Assembly (NCBI RefSeq): GCF_011516645.4
Contig: NZ_CP088285.1
Coordinates: 558,001 to 622,000, forward strand
DNA length: 64,000 nucleotides
Origin: Bradyrhizobium septentrionale
Lineage (GTDB): Bacteria; Pseudomonadota; Alphaproteobacteria; Rhizobiales; Xanthobacteraceae
Reading direction: 5' to 3'
The position numbers and the translations under genes are program-made. Below, piece by piece: positions 25,217 through 34,441 of this stretch; positions within the stretch are counted from its first letter, which is position 1, and every line of letters begins with the position of its first letter. Below the pieces are notes generated by a model. It was not told the DNA's origin and made no database searches. It saw only the letters and a program-made list of their open reading frames with translations.

Positions 25217-26161
25217 TCAGAGATTGGCTTGGCTAATTGGTATTGTTGGGCTGCGATCTGGACCGGCGCCAGAACGGTCATAATTGTTGCTGCCGAGCAG
25301 GAGCTTCCTTGCCTCATCGGGTGAAGCCGGCCTCGATCCCTGGCGGGTCACGATCCGGGCCGCCTCCTCGACGAGCTCGGCATTGCTGGAGGCAAGCTTT
25401 CCTTTGGCGATGTAGAGATTGTCCTCCAGGCCAACCCGCACATGCCCTCCAAGCTCGCACGCGGCCGCCGCGATCTTGAATTGGTCGTGCGCAACGCCGA
25501 ACGCGCTCCAGAGCGCGCCGGGCGGAAGCATGTCCCGCATCAACTGAAGGACATTCAACTCGGCTGGAGCGCCCCAGGAAACGCCGAGGCAGAACTGGAA
25601 GAATGCCGGAGCCCTCAGCACGCCCAGTTCCAGCAAGTGCTTGGCCAGCCGGATGTGCCCGAGATCGAACACTTCGATTTCCGGCTTGATGCCGGCATCG
25701 GAGATGGTCCGCCCCATGAACTCGAGATCGTTCACGAGATTCACCATTGCGATCCTGCCGAAATTGAGCGTCGCAACGTCGAGACTGCAGATTTCCGGCT
25801 TGAGCCTGAGTATGTGATCGAGCCGCTGCTGCGGCGTCATGGGGGGATTTACCCCTGGCGCCGGCTGAAGCAGCAGGCCGTCCGCGGCATATAAAGACCC
25901 GGGTCCACTCGTCAGGTTGACGACCACGTCGGTCGATGATGCCCGGATACGTTCCACGACCTCGGCATACAATCCGAATTCGACGGATGGCGCGCCCGTC
26001 GACGGTTCTCTGACGTGAATATGCACTACGGCGGCACCAGCCTTGGCGGCCTCGATCGCCTGATCGGCGATCTGCCTTGGCGTGACGGGGACAGCCGGAC
26101 TCTTGCCCGTCGTATCTCCCGCACCGGTCAATGCGCAGGTGATGATGGTCGGATTGGACAT
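25217..26161 (-). CDS. Beta-keto acid cleavage enzyme (BKACE, DUF849)
   Basis: 314-residue TIM-barrel enzyme. The metal site is visible in AAVVHIHVREPSTGAPS (HxH), the N-terminal strand is TIITCALTGAGDTTGKSPAV, and VVVNLTSGPG and KPEIEVFDLGHI are family signatures. The family condenses a beta-keto acid with acetyl-CoA and releases acetoacetate plus a new acyl-CoA. The founding member (Kce) works in lysine fermentation, but most members have other substrates. Here the setting with ring-cleavage genes points to an aromatic degradation product. It lies 21 bp after the cupin gene on the same strand, so they are co-transcribed. Confidence 0.85.
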   Translation of the reverse strand: MSNPTIITCALTGAGDTTGKSPAVPVTPRQIADQAIEAAKAGAAVVHIHVREPSTGAPSVEFGLYAEVVERIRASSTDVVVNLTSGPGSLYAADGLLLQPAPGVNPPMTPQQRLDHILRLKPEICSLDVATLNFGRIAMVNLVNDLEFMGRTISDAGIKPEIEVFDLGHIRLAKHLLELGVLRAPAFFQFCLGVSWGAPAELNVLQLMRDMLPPGALWSAFGVAHDQFKIAAAACELGGHVRVGLEDNLYIAKGKLASSNAELVEEAARIVTRQGSRPASPDEARKLLLGSNNYDRSGAGPDRSPTIPISQANL

Positions 26162-26182
26162 CGCTGTCGACCCCGCGTGATA

Positions 26183-26716
26183 CTATTTGTGGTCAGCGTC
26201 GATTAGGACGAATGCAACCCTGCAGATTCGGTCGGAGCGGTTCGACCATGCATGATTGGTGCCCCGCTGAATCAGGACATCGCCGGGCCGCATCAGCGTC
26301 TCGCCCTCATCGAGCAGCGCCCAAATTTCTCCCTCCAGCACAATCGCGTAGTCCAGCGTGTGCGTCTTATGGAAGAAGAAATGCCGGGCTTTGGTGTCGA
26401 ACGCTTCGGGGCTGCCGATACCCTTCCTGAACTTGTCGAGCTCTTCCTGCGAATAGAGGTGGTCGGGGGGAAATTCGGCGATGCGCAGGACGTTGCCGCC
26501 TTGCGGCGGCTCAATGGACAGCTTGCGATCCGCAGCAGCCGTCTCTTGCTGATGCACGATATCCGCAGGCGTCTTGTCTGCAACCCAGAGGACGGTTCCT
26601 GCCAGGCCGGGCGTACCCGGCACGACGTGAACATTCGGCGCCGGGTCATCCGAGAGAATGACAGACCGACCGTCAGCGCGATGCCCGGTTACTATGCGAC
26701 GCACAGGTTTGGCCAT
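26183..26716 (-). CDS. Cupin-domain protein
   Basis: 177 residues with one C-terminal cupin barrel (about 110-170). Motif 1 is HKTHTLDYAIVLEGEIWALL (His, then Glu further on), motif 2 is LMRPGDVLIQRGTNHAWSN with the second metal His. N-terminal residues 1-100 include VLWVADKTPADI. It is shorter than gentisate-type dioxygenases (about 350) and resembles small cupins found with decarboxylases or isomerases. It may therefore be an enzyme with a metal site, or a binding protein. It sits between FAH and BKACE in the TetR-linked operon. Confidence 0.75.
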   Translation of the reverse strand: MAKPVRRIVTGHRADGRSVILSDDPAPNVHVVPGTPGLAGTVLWVADKTPADIVHQQETAAADRKLSIEPPQGGNVLRIAEFPPDHLYSQEELDKFRKGIGSPEAFDTKARHFFFHKTHTLDYAIVLEGEIWALLDEGETLMRPGDVLIQRGTNHAWSNRSDRICRVAFVLIDADHK

Positions 26717-26778
26717 GATCGAATCTCAAAAGGGAAAAAGGGCAAGCAAAGAGGTGCGCCTCAGGCCTGAGCGATGAG

Positions 26779-27777
26779 CTACCAGAACTTCTTGCGCTTC
26801 TCGGGCCACCAGCGCTTTTCTTCGGGCGGACCGATCTTGTTGCGGAGCGTCCCTATCCGGGAGACTTCAAGCTCCAGGACGTCGCCAACCTCAAGCTTCC
26901 GGCCGATCTCCAGACCGGAACCGTTGCCGACTGTGCCGGAGCCAATCAAATCGCCCGGCTGCACGAACTCCGAAATCGAGATATAGGCCAGCAACTCGCC
27001 GGGGCTCCAAACGGTCTCCGCGCTGTTGCCACGCGAGCATTCCTTGCCGTTGATCCGAACCGCCATCTCGAGATCGTCGAGACGACCGATCTCGTCCATC
27101 GTCACGATCCACGGGCCGATTCCGAAAGCGCAATCCTTGCCCTTCCCCGGACCCATACCAATCTTGAGTTCGATTTTCTGGATGTCGCGCGCGCTAAAAT
27201 CGTTGAAGATCGTGACGCCAAACAGTGCTTGTCGCGCTTCTTCGGGCGTCCGATTGTGGCAGACACGGCCGACGATATAGCCCAGCTCCAATTCGTAATC
27301 GAAGTGATCCGTGTAGAACGGCTTCGGAACTTCGGCATCGTGTCCGACGGCGGTGAACGGCGTGCCCTTGAAGTAGCCGGGAATCTCAAGCAACGATTCG
27401 GCCGGCTCCACTCCGACGCGTTCGTGGAACTGCTTGATGTGCTTCACGAAGGTGAGACCGTCACGAATGACAGGGGGATCGACGGCACTCAGCCAATTGA
27501 CGGCTGAAATGGCGGTGGCGGCATCATCGCCGCGGGCCTCCGCGGCCTCATGCGCGGTCTCGAGGAAGGCATCGCCGAGGCCGATTGCCGCGGCCATGCT
27601 CGCAGGGAAAATCGCTGACGCCAGCCGCTGCGCTGCTTCTTGCGTGGCGCCCTTCGCCTGACGCCGCAGGATTTCCGCCGTTGCGAGATCGACGACCCTG
27701 CTCTTCGCGGGCTCTGCCGCCACGAGCCGGGTTACCGGTCCGAACGGAGTTCCGACCGAAATTCGTCCGAGCTTCAC
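26779..27777 (-). CDS. Fumarylacetoacetate hydrolase family protein (first copy)
   Basis: About 332 residues. The catalytic FAH fold is at about 125-315: PKPFYTDHFDYELELGYIVG (metal Glu pair), TIFNDFSARDIQKIELKIG, IGPWIVTMDEIG and GDLIGSGTVGNGSG. Such enzymes hydrolyse C-C bonds of ring-cleavage products such as fumarylpyruvate. A GTG at 27777 preceded by GGGAGGCGAAC is the better start; an ATG at 27792 lies at that ribosome site itself. It is the promoter-proximal gene of the operon running to the amidohydrolase, and the palindrome at 27798-27815 lies between it and the divergent TetR gene. Confidence 0.85.
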   Translation of the reverse strand: MKLGRISVGTPFGPVTRLVAAEPAKSRVVDLATAEILRRQAKGATQEAAQRLASAIFPASMAAAIGLGDAFLETAHEAAEARGDDAATAISAVNWLSAVDPPVIRDGLTFVKHIKQFHERVGVEPAESLLEIPGYFKGTPFTAVGHDAEVPKPFYTDHFDYELELGYIVGRVCHNRTPEEARQALFGVTIFNDFSARDIQKIELKIGMGPGKGKDCAFGIGPWIVTMDEIGRLDDLEMAVRINGKECSRGNSAETVWSPGELLAYISISEFVQPGDLIGSGTVGNGSGLEIGRKLEVGDVLELEVSRIGTLRNKIGPPEEKRWWPEKRKKFW

Positions 27778-27797
27778 GTTCGCCTCCCTCATTTAGT

Positions 27798-27815
27798 ATA
27801 CGATCCGTTTCGTAT
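27798..27815. promoter_or_regulatory. Candidate TetR operator 1
   Basis: ATACGA-N6-TCGTAT, a perfect two-armed palindrome in the divergent region between FAH and the TetR gene. It shares CGTATCGTT with the palindrome upstream of the plus-strand operon at 38961. Confidence 0.55.
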
Positions 27816-27956
27816 CGTTTATAGACGTGACTGTCAAGCTTCCTTCTGATCAGGACACTGCCGAATCACGCGAACACGTTTGTCGAAATGCGCGGTGCCG
27901 TGCTACTGGAACGGAACGGTCTCCGAGTCCCTGATTTTGAAACGCTAACACTGGCT

Positions 27957-28649
27957 ATGGCATCAACCACCCAAGCAAGGCGCGCATCCAAGGGAGCTGC
28001 CACCGGCAGACAAATGAGCCCTGAAGATACCGACACATCGGATACGAGGTCGATCGGAAGACCTCGCGATCTTGAGTCCAGGCGGTCGATTTTGTCGGCA
28101 ACGATGGACCTGCTCCAAACCGTCTCCGTCGCCGATCTCGCGATCGAGGCTGTTGCTCGCGAGGCAGGGGTCTCAAAGGCAACGATCTATCGTTGGTGGA
28201 ATAGCAAAGGCGCGCTGGTTATCGATGCGTTCATGGAGTCCCACTTCAGCAATACTCCGATGCCGACTGCCGTTGATCCGCGCACGGCACTCAAGCGGCA
28301 CCTCACCTCCCTCGCCCAATATTTCGGCGGCCGGGCTGGAAAACTCGTTGTGCAGATCCTCTGTGAAGGTCATGACAAAAACGAGCTGCTCGCCGAGTTC
28401 AACGAACGGTTCGCAAAAAACCGGCGACGCCTTGTTCAGGAGACTTTCGAGCGAGGACAAAAGGAAGGATTGTTCAGGTCCGACGCCGACCCTGCATGGG
28501 CCGTCGAAATGTTATACGCGCCGATTTATCGTCGCCTCATTTTCGGCGAGCCCCTCGATGCGGAGTTCATCCGGCTTCTTTGCGGGGGCGTTGACCTGCT
28601 TTCGACCGATGCAAGAGCGAAGATCTCCCGGCCGAAGCCCAAAAGATAG
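27957..28649 (+). CDS. TetR-family transcriptional regulator
   Basis: About 230 residues. After a disordered start comes SIGRPRDLESRRSILSATMD and the helix-turn-helix IEAVAREAGVSKATIYRWWN SKGAL split by the usual Y-R-W turn. The C-terminal ligand domain continues to PKPKR, and VQILCEGHDKNELLAEFNER matches TetR_C-type domains. The start is uncertain (ATG 27957; other candidates 27888 and 28014, none with a good ribosome site). It is divergent from the FAH operon with a palindrome between them, the classic repressor layout. Its ligand is probably the pathway substrate or a CoA-type product. Confidence 0.85.
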   Translation: MASTTQARRASKGAATGRQMSPEDTDTSDTRSIGRPRDLESRRSILSATMDLLQTVSVADLAIEAVAREAGVSKATIYRWWNSKGALVIDAFMESHFSNTPMPTAVDPRTALKRHLTSLAQYFGGRAGKLVVQILCEGHDKNELLAEFNERFAKNRRRLVQETFERGQKEGLFRSDADPAWAVEMLYAPIYRRLIFGEPLDAEFIRLLCGGVDLLSTDARAKISRPKPKR

Positions 28650-28659
28650 ATCGCATGCC

Positions 28660-29154
28660 TTACACCGCCGCGCGACCTTCCGCGCCGTCGGAAGAATCGT
28701 GAGCCCGGTTACGGCGAGGCGCGACGATCGCAAGCGAGGAAACCCCAGTGGCCACGAGCTTGTCCTCGCGATCCAGAAGCTGCGCGCGCGCGAACACAAC
28801 ACTCTTTCCGCAGCGCTCGATCTCGGCAACCGCTCTGTAGTGACCGGGCCTTGCGGACCTGATGCAGGAGATGTTCATGTTTATCGTCGCGACGGAAAGC
28901 CCGTCGGGAATCCCCAGTAACGCCGCATAAGCCATGGCGGAATCGAGCATCGTTGCGACCGCGCCTCCGTGGACGACGTCCTCGGCCTGCACAAAGTGCT
29001 CACCAACCGCAAATGACAGCTCGATGCGCGGTGCAATTGCGTCGATTTTTTCGATCCTGGTCCCCAGCGCTTCGGCAAGAGGACTCGTTTTGATCGAAAC
29101 CGGGAGTTTCTCTCCAGACTGATACTGACGCAGAAGCAGTTGGTCGAGGTTCAT
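28660..29154 (-). CDS. PaaI-type thioesterase (hotdog fold)
   Basis: 164 residues from ATG 29154 (frame open further but Arg-rich). The hotdog core is HFVQAEDVVHGGAVATMLDS with AMAYAALLGIPDGLSVATIN, containing the HGG motif and the catalytic Asp region of PaaI-like acyl-CoA thioesterases. It ends tail-to-tail with the TetR gene, 10 bp apart. In aromatic catabolic clusters such enzymes recycle dead-end CoA esters. Whether it is co-transcribed with the MFS gene upstream (170 bp gap) is unclear. Confidence 0.8.
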   Translation of the reverse strand: MNLDQLLLRQYQSGEKLPVSIKTSPLAEALGTRIEKIDAIAPRIELSFAVGEHFVQAEDVVHGGAVATMLDSAMAYAALLGIPDGLSVATINMNISCIRSARPGHYRAVAEIERCGKSVVFARAQLLDREDKLVATGVSSLAIVAPRRNRAHDSSDGAEGRAAV

Positions 29155-29323
29155 TGTCCATATCCAGGCGGTTATCTTGCTACTCCGGCGGCGAGCCGCC
29201 GCTCGAATGCTGGAGTCGGGAGATGGTGCCCTCGTATGCGGGACCGGGATTCTGTCCGGTCCGGCAGCGTCGCTAGGCGCCAAGTCGTTTTGGCGCCGCA
29301 TTGGCTTTACCCTTCCGGGCGCC

Positions 29324-30529
29324 CTACTTTGCTTCAGCCAATTCGAGCTTGATGCTTCCGCCCAGCGTCGTCAGGCCGTAGACGAGAGCGATAAGCGCCG
29401 CCACGCCGGCCGCCCAGCCCAGCACGCCGATGGCAGCCCCAAGCCCGCTTGTTCCTGCAGCGAGGACGCCAGCAATAATTGGGCTGAAGAACTGGCCAAT
29501 GTAAAACGCGCCTGCGAACCCACCAGACCCTAGCCCCCGTTGTTCGAAAGGAAGCGCGGACATGATCCACGTCAAATGGAGCGGGATAACCAGGCCTCCA
29601 CCGACGCACGCGATGAACGCCCCAACAACCGTAATCTCCGGAGTCGTAGCCGCCGCAACCATCGCGAAGCCACCTGCGAACAACGCCAGGCCGCAGGTCA
29701 GCAAACGCATCACGGGTTGACGCGCGAAAGCCTGGAAAAGGAACGACCCGAGTGGCACGCCGAGGTTGGCGATTGCGCTCGCGATTCCGATGCTTTCGGG
29801 AGTCGTAAGTCCACGAGAATTGAGAACGAAGCTGAGCTGAACCGGCACCACATAGAAGGCGATGGACGCGAGCATTGTCATCAGCCACAGCGGCGCGATC
29901 TGCTTCCAGGGGAACGGCCCCGATTGCCCGGCATTTTCGGTAAACTTGTCAACTGGGTTGGCCGGCTCCCACAGGAAGAAGAAGAACAGCGGCAACATCA
30001 CGATCATGAAGCCGTAGACGAGAAACGGTGTGTGCCAACCCCACGCCAGCCCGCCCAAGGCGCCGCCCAGGCCGAACGCGAACACCGCGATCACAGATGC
30101 GGAACCGAACTGAAACGCCAGCCATCGCTCACGCGCCCGCCCGGAGAAGTAATCCACCGTCAGGACGGTAGCGACCGCGGTCAATATCGCCTCCGTAGCA
30201 CCGACGATCATTCGGCTGGCGATGATGTGATAGATATCGGTAAGCCAAAACGGCGCGCATCCCGCGATTGCGTAAACGACAATGGATGCCATCAGGCAGT
30301 TCTTGCGCCCGAAACGTCTCACCAAAACTCCGACAAAGGGGGAAAGCAGCGCAATTATCACGGCGGGCCCGGCAAGCACCGTCGTAACCAACACTTGCGC
30401 ATTCGGGTGATGCGCGAAATCCTTCATCATGAACGGCAGAACCGGCGATAACAGAACCACTCCGAATACGGTCATCCATGGAGCTGTGGTCAAAATCCCC
30501 CCCTGCAACGACCCCGCTTGTCTCGTCAT
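29324..30529 (-). CDS. MFS transporter
   Basis: 401 residues, 12 predicted membrane helices in two halves. Motif A-like RRFGRKNCLMASIVVYAIAG lies between helices 2 and 3 and a Trp/Pro-rich cytoplasmic loop (FFFFLWEPANPVDKFTENAG) lies midway. ATG 30529 follows GGGGAGGAATGC. It most likely brings the aromatic substrate into the cell, since it is embedded between the monooxygenase and the TetR-linked genes. It could alternatively export a toxic intermediate. The next upstream gene is 92 bp away on the same strand. Confidence 0.85.
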   Translation of the reverse strand: MTRQAGSLQGGILTTAPWMTVFGVVLLSPVLPFMMKDFAHHPNAQVLVTTVLAGPAVIIALLSPFVGVLVRRFGRKNCLMASIVVYAIAGCAPFWLTDIYHIIASRMIVGATEAILTAVATVLTVDYFSGRARERWLAFQFGSASVIAVFAFGLGGALGGLAWGWHTPFLVYGFMIVMLPLFFFFLWEPANPVDKFTENAGQSGPFPWKQIAPLWLMTMLASIAFYVVPVQLSFVLNSRGLTTPESIGIASAIANLGVPLGSFLFQAFARQPVMRLLTCGLALFAGGFAMVAAATTPEITVVGAFIACVGGGLVIPLHLTWIMSALPFEQRGLGSGGFAGAFYIGQFFSPIIAGVLAAGTSGLGAAIGVLGWAAGVAALIALVYGLTTLGGSIKLELAEAK

Positions 30530-30621
30530 GCATTCCTCCCCTGGTTATCTTTGATAGTAAGTGATCAGCTTGCGTTCGACTGGCAGATGCAGGCCGCCAT
30601 CTGGCTGTGCCCTTTCCTGGC

Positions 30622-31755
30622 TCAGACAGGCGCGGCCAGAAACGCGTAGCCTTCGCGAAGAAGGCCCATCGAATAATCCCGACCATGCTCCGGTTTGCGC
30701 TCTTCCTGGCAAATGGCGTATGCGATGTCGTATACGCGCCTGGCCCTTTCCTCACGCCGACGGGAATAGGTCGCGAGCGCCGTCTCCAGATCGTCGTTCC
30801 GATCCAGTTCCTGAGAGAGGACCAGCGCATCCTCGATCGCCATGCCGCCGCCGGACGTCATTTGCGGCGTCAGCGAATGGGCCGCATCGCCCAGCAGCAC
30901 GACACGGCCACGGTGCCAGGGAGCCGGCATCATCAAGACATCGAATGGGCGGTAGCTGATGTGCTTGTCCTCGCCGACCATGTTGGCAGCCGCGACCAGT
31001 TCGGGCGCCGTAAAGGGGGCGAGCAGGTTACGGAGATAATCGCATACCTGATCTTGCGGGATGCGAAGCTTTTCATCCGTGCTTTCCAGGAAGAACAGAT
31101 AGCACAGTTCCTTCGACAGCGGCAGCGAGCCCACCATTCGACCCGTCGGATGGCGATACAGGACGAAGCCATTCATGGCCTCGGTACGGGAGACCGTGTA
31201 ACGCCACCCCCCTTGGCCGGCATAATGCGGCTTGAACTCTTCGCCGAAGATTTTCTGGCGGACCTTGGAATAAACGCCATCCGCGGCAATCAGCAGATCG
31301 GCGCGATCTGTCTCGCCGTTCGACAGATGCACCGTCACCCCTTCATTGTCCTGATCAATCTGGGTGACCGTTGTATTGAAGTCGATCTTCGCGCCGCTCT
31401 TCGTCGCAAAGTCCTCCAGGGTCTGTCCCAAAAGCGGCCGCATGATCCCCAGTGCGGCTGGACGATTGGGGTCCCAAATTCTTGGCGAGGACTGCTCGCT
31501 CAGGATCGTTCCCGCACCATCGCGCACCGACACGATGTCCCAACCATGGCCGCCTTCGAGGCAGGCATCCACCAATCCCAATTCGGCGAGTGCCCGCAAG
31601 GCGTTCCCAAGCAGCGTAATGCCGGTGCCGATCCGGTCACGCCTGTCTCCCATTTCAATGACTCTGGTGGATACGCCTATCCGTTGGAGCGCATGGGCGA
31701 CCGTCAAACCGCCAATTCCGCCGCCGACGACGAAAACCTTCTTCACCGCGCCCAT
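30622..31755 (-). CDS. FAD-dependent monooxygenase (aromatic hydroxylase type)
   Basis: About 377 residues. The GxGxxG Rossmann motif is KKVFVVGGGIGGLTVAHALQ, the second FAD motif is ADLLIAADGVYSKVRQ and the third is RVVLLGDAAHSLTPQMTSGG GMAIEDA. Group A flavoprotein hydroxylases with this layout add a hydroxyl to an aromatic acid. ATG 31755 has GGAGGAGGAAAC directly upstream, and an ATG five codons earlier is less well placed. Together with the VOC dioxygenase this gives the hydroxylate-then-cleave pair of the pathway. The closest named enzymes are salicylate or 3-hydroxybenzoate hydroxylases, but the substrate is not readable. Confidence 0.88.
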   Translation of the reverse strand: MGAVKKVFVVGGGIGGLTVAHALQRIGVSTRVIEMGDRRDRIGTGITLLGNALRALAELGLVDACLEGGHGWDIVSVRDGAGTILSEQSSPRIWDPNRPAALGIMRPLLGQTLEDFATKSGAKIDFNTTVTQIDQDNEGVTVHLSNGETDRADLLIAADGVYSKVRQKIFGEEFKPHYAGQGGWRYTVSRTEAMNGFVLYRHPTGRMVGSLPLSKELCYLFFLESTDEKLRIPQDQVCDYLRNLLAPFTAPELVAAANMVGEDKHISYRPFDVLMMPAPWHRGRVVLLGDAAHSLTPQMTSGGGMAIEDALVLSQELDRNDDLETALATYSRRREERARRVYDIAYAICQEERKPEHGRDYSMGLLREGYAFLAAPV

Positions 31756-31847
31756 GTTTCCTCCTCCCACTCGTCGTATTTTGCTTTTTCGTGGCGGTCG
31801 CGCGTCCTACGCGGGCCGCCCAATGATCAGCACCTCCTCATCGCCGG

Positions 31848-33347
31848 CTACAGCGAGACCGCGATGTACTTGGTTTCAAGATACTCCTTGATGCCTTCGG
31901 TGGAGCCTTCGCGACCCAGACCGCTTGCCTTGCTGCCACCGAAGGGCGCCGCCGGATCGGACGCCAGCCCCCTGTTCAGCGCGACCATGCCGCTCTGCAT
32001 TTGCCCCGACAGGCGCAAACCGCGCTTCAGATCCTCAGTGTAGACATAGGAAATCAGCCCGAACTCGGTGTCGTTGGCCAGCTTCACAGCGCGCGCCTCA
32101 TCGTCGAAGGGAACGATAGGCGCTACCGGGCCGAAGATCTCGTTCTTGAGGATTTCGGCATCCTCCGGCACATCGGCAAGCACGGTGGGTGCATAGAAAT
32201 GCCCCGGCCGATTGAGCCGGCGCCCGCCGGTGACGACGCGCGCGCCGCGCGCGACAGCATCCCGCACAAGCTCGTCGATCTTGATCACGGCTGCGGCGTT
32301 CACCATGGGGCCGAGCTGGGTATCCTCGTCCACGCCGTCGCCGATCCTGAGCGCCGCCATGCGTTTGGCCAGCCCTTCAGTGAAGTCTCCGTAGAGATTG
32401 CGCGCGACGTAGAATCTGTTCGCAGCGGTGCACGCTTCTCCGCCGTTACGCATCTTCGCTACCATCGCGCCATCGAGCGCGTCATCGAGATTGGCGTCAT
32501 GGCACACCAGAAACGGCGCGTTGCCCCCAAGCTCCATCGATGTGGTGAGCACCTGGTCGGCGGCCTCTTTCAGGAGAACACGCCCGACTTCGGTCGAGCC
32601 GGTGAACGACACCGTCCGCACGCGCGGGTCGTGCAACATGGCGCCGACCGACTTGCCCGATTGGGAGGTTACGATCACATTGATCGCGCCTTTTGGAACA
32701 CCCGCCTTGAGCATGATTTCAGCGACGGCCAGTGCGGTGAGCGGAGTTTCCGTTGCAGGTTTGAGCACACAGGTGCAGCCGGCGGCGAGCGCCGGCGCCA
32801 TCTTGCGCGTCGCCATGGCTGCGGGGAAATTCCACGGCGTCACCAGCACCGCGATGCCGACAGGCTCGTAGGACACGAGAATGTGGTTCTGCCCTGAGGG
32901 CGCCAGGCCCATCTCGCCCATGATCCGGGGTGTTTCCTCGGCATACCAACGGAAGAACTCGGCCGCATAACGCACCTCGCCCAACGCGTCCGGATACGCT
33001 TTGCCGTTTTCCAGCGAGATCAGCCGGGCCAGCTGCTTTTCCTCTTCGATCATCAGTTCGAAGCATTTGCGCAGGATCTCGGCCCGCTGTCGCGGCGAGG
33101 TGGCGGCCCATCCCGGCGCGGCGGCAGCGGCGGCATCCACTGCGGCCAGCGCATCGGCCACGCTGCCGTTTGCCACTTCAGCGATCACTTCATCGTTCGA
33201 GGGGTTTCGGACCTCGATCGTGGCTCCGGTTTCGCCGTCGCGCCAATCCCCGATCAAGATCCGATGGCGTCCTGACTGATATTTTTCGGCAATCGCGACC
33301 ATTTCATTCACTCGGTCAGGCAACGTTGCGGCCGATGAAGAACTCAT
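31848..33347 (-). CDS. NAD(P)-dependent aldehyde dehydrogenase (succinate-semialdehyde type)
   Basis: 499 residues. Landmarks are VTPWNFPAAMATRKMAPALA, TVSFTGSTEVGRVL, the catalytic Glu in MELGGNAPFLV and the nucleophile Cys in NGGEACTAANRFYVARNLYG, with EIFGPVAPIVPFDDEARAVK near the end. All are typical of the GabD-like ALDH branch. It overlaps the aldolase gene by 32 nt, so they are co-translated. The aldolase can release an aldehyde, and this enzyme would oxidise it to the acid. ATG 33347 has only a weak ribosome site; a second ATG at 33302 is possible. Confidence 0.9.
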   Translation of the reverse strand: MSSSSAATLPDRVNEMVAIAEKYQSGRHRILIGDWRDGETGATIEVRNPSNDEVIAEVANGSVADALAAVDAAAAAAPGWAATSPRQRAEILRKCFELMIEEEKQLARLISLENGKAYPDALGEVRYAAEFFRWYAEETPRIMGEMGLAPSGQNHILVSYEPVGIAVLVTPWNFPAAMATRKMAPALAAGCTCVLKPATETPLTALAVAEIMLKAGVPKGAINVIVTSQSGKSVGAMLHDPRVRTVSFTGSTEVGRVLLKEAADQVLTTSMELGGNAPFLVCHDANLDDALDGAMVAKMRNGGEACTAANRFYVARNLYGDFTEGLAKRMAALRIGDGVDEDTQLGPMVNAAAVIKIDELVRDAVARGARVVTGGRRLNRPGHFYAPTVLADVPEDAEILKNEIFGPVAPIVPFDDEARAVKLANDTEFGLISYVYTEDLKRGLRLSGQMQSGMVALNRGLASDPAAPFGGSKASGLGREGSTEGIKEYLETKYIAVSL

Positions 33348-34332
33348 GAAACGGATCTTCGCTCGGATTGAGACCGGAGGCTCTCTGCGCGTTACGAAGC
33401 GCCATCATGTGGTTCTCGTGCATCCGCGGCGTCGGCGCGCGCAGCGGGCCACCATTGTAGCCCTGCAGCCAGCCCTGGAATTTCCACTGCATGCGGTTCA
33501 ACATGAAGGCGCCCGTCATCGCTTGAGTCATCTGGTTCTTGACCTTGCGGGCGGGATGCATCCGCCAATAGATTTCCGTCGCTTCGTCAAACTTTCCTTC
33601 GCGCAGGAGCTTCATCACCTGCGGAATCAGCGGACCCCAGAATTCATGGTCCGAGGTCGCCGATAGCTGGATCGGGAAGAGCTGCGAAAGAGGAATCAGG
33701 TCCCATTCGAGCGGCATCGAGATCACGACCTCTTGGCTGAAGAGCCGGTGGCATTCGATCACACTCATGATCGAGGGATGGCCGCCCTCCGCCTTGATCG
33801 CACCGATATTCGGACAATTATCCAACATGCGCCGGATCAGGCTTGACGAGATGTCCGCCGGATGCAGCCGGGAAAACCCCCAGATCGCCATCGGAAACAA
33901 CAGAACGCCGAGGTTCGTCGCATCGCAAAACGCCTTGGTGTACTCGTAGACTTCCTCCTCGGACTGCGGATAGAAATTCGCAGGGTAGGTCAGGAGTACA
34001 TAGTCCGCCCCTGCCCGTTCAGCGCGCTGCACCGCCTCGATGTTCTGCTCCAGCGTGTTCCAGCTCGCATGATGCATGACGTAGAAGTCCTTGCCGGCCT
34101 CCTCCTTCATGATGCGGACGAAATCGATATACTCGGGCAGCGTGATGTTCACTTCGCCGATGGCGAGCGATCCCACGAAGCCGTGCTTCTTGGCGAGCGC
34201 GACATCGTGACGGATGGCCTTTTCATTGATGCCGGCGAGATCCCCGGTGAAGGAAGGGATCGTGCAATTCACCGCACCGACCATCCTTTCGCGCGTCCAG
34301 GCGCGCGTCTCGTTCTTCGTATAGGCCGCCAT
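33316..34332 (-). CDS. Dihydrodipicolinate synthase family aldolase
   Basis: 338 residues of the DapA/N-acetylneuraminate lyase class I aldolase family. The Schiff-base Lys is in NIGAIKAEGGHPSIMS (about 193) and the general-acid Tyr in DYVLLTYPANFYPQSEEEVY (about 130). The size and long C-terminal helix fit hydratase-aldolases that cleave hydroxybenzylidenepyruvate-like ring-fission products to an aldehyde and pyruvate. In this cluster the dehydrogenase immediately downstream, overlapping by 32 nt, would then use the aldehyde. ATG 34332 follows GGAGGAAACAAG. DapA itself is unlikely, as it is about 295 residues. Confidence 0.85.
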   Translation of the reverse strand: MAAYTKNETRAWTRERMVGAVNCTIPSFTGDLAGINEKAIRHDVALAKKHGFVGSLAIGEVNITLPEYIDFVRIMKEEAGKDFYVMHHASWNTLEQNIEAVQRAERAGADYVLLTYPANFYPQSEEEVYEYTKAFCDATNLGVLLFPMAIWGFSRLHPADISSSLIRRMLDNCPNIGAIKAEGGHPSIMSVIECHRLFSQEVVISMPLEWDLIPLSQLFPIQLSATSDHEFWGPLIPQVMKLLREGKFDEATEIYWRMHPARKVKNQMTQAMTGAFMLNRMQWKFQGWLQGYNGGPLRAPTPRMHENHMMALRNAQRASGLNPSEDPFHEFFIGRNVA

Positions 34333-34441
34333 CTTGTTTCCTCCCTCTGCGTATCGCGCTCAAGACGCTTTCGCTTTTTTCTCTCGGGGCCATTGAAACG
34401 TTCTCGAACCCAGAGCCGCGTCGATTTTTTCCTCAGGTGCT

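Noticed and set aside
25217..26161. Lysine-fermentation 3-keto-5-aminohexanoate cleavage enzyme
   Set aside because: The fold fits, but none of the other lysine-fermentation genes is present and the setting is aromatic catabolism, so only the general BKACE call is kept.
30607..32043. 478-codon plus-strand frame over the monooxygenase and ALDH
   Set aside because: Spans two genes on the other strand, has no ribosome site and no recognisable residues.
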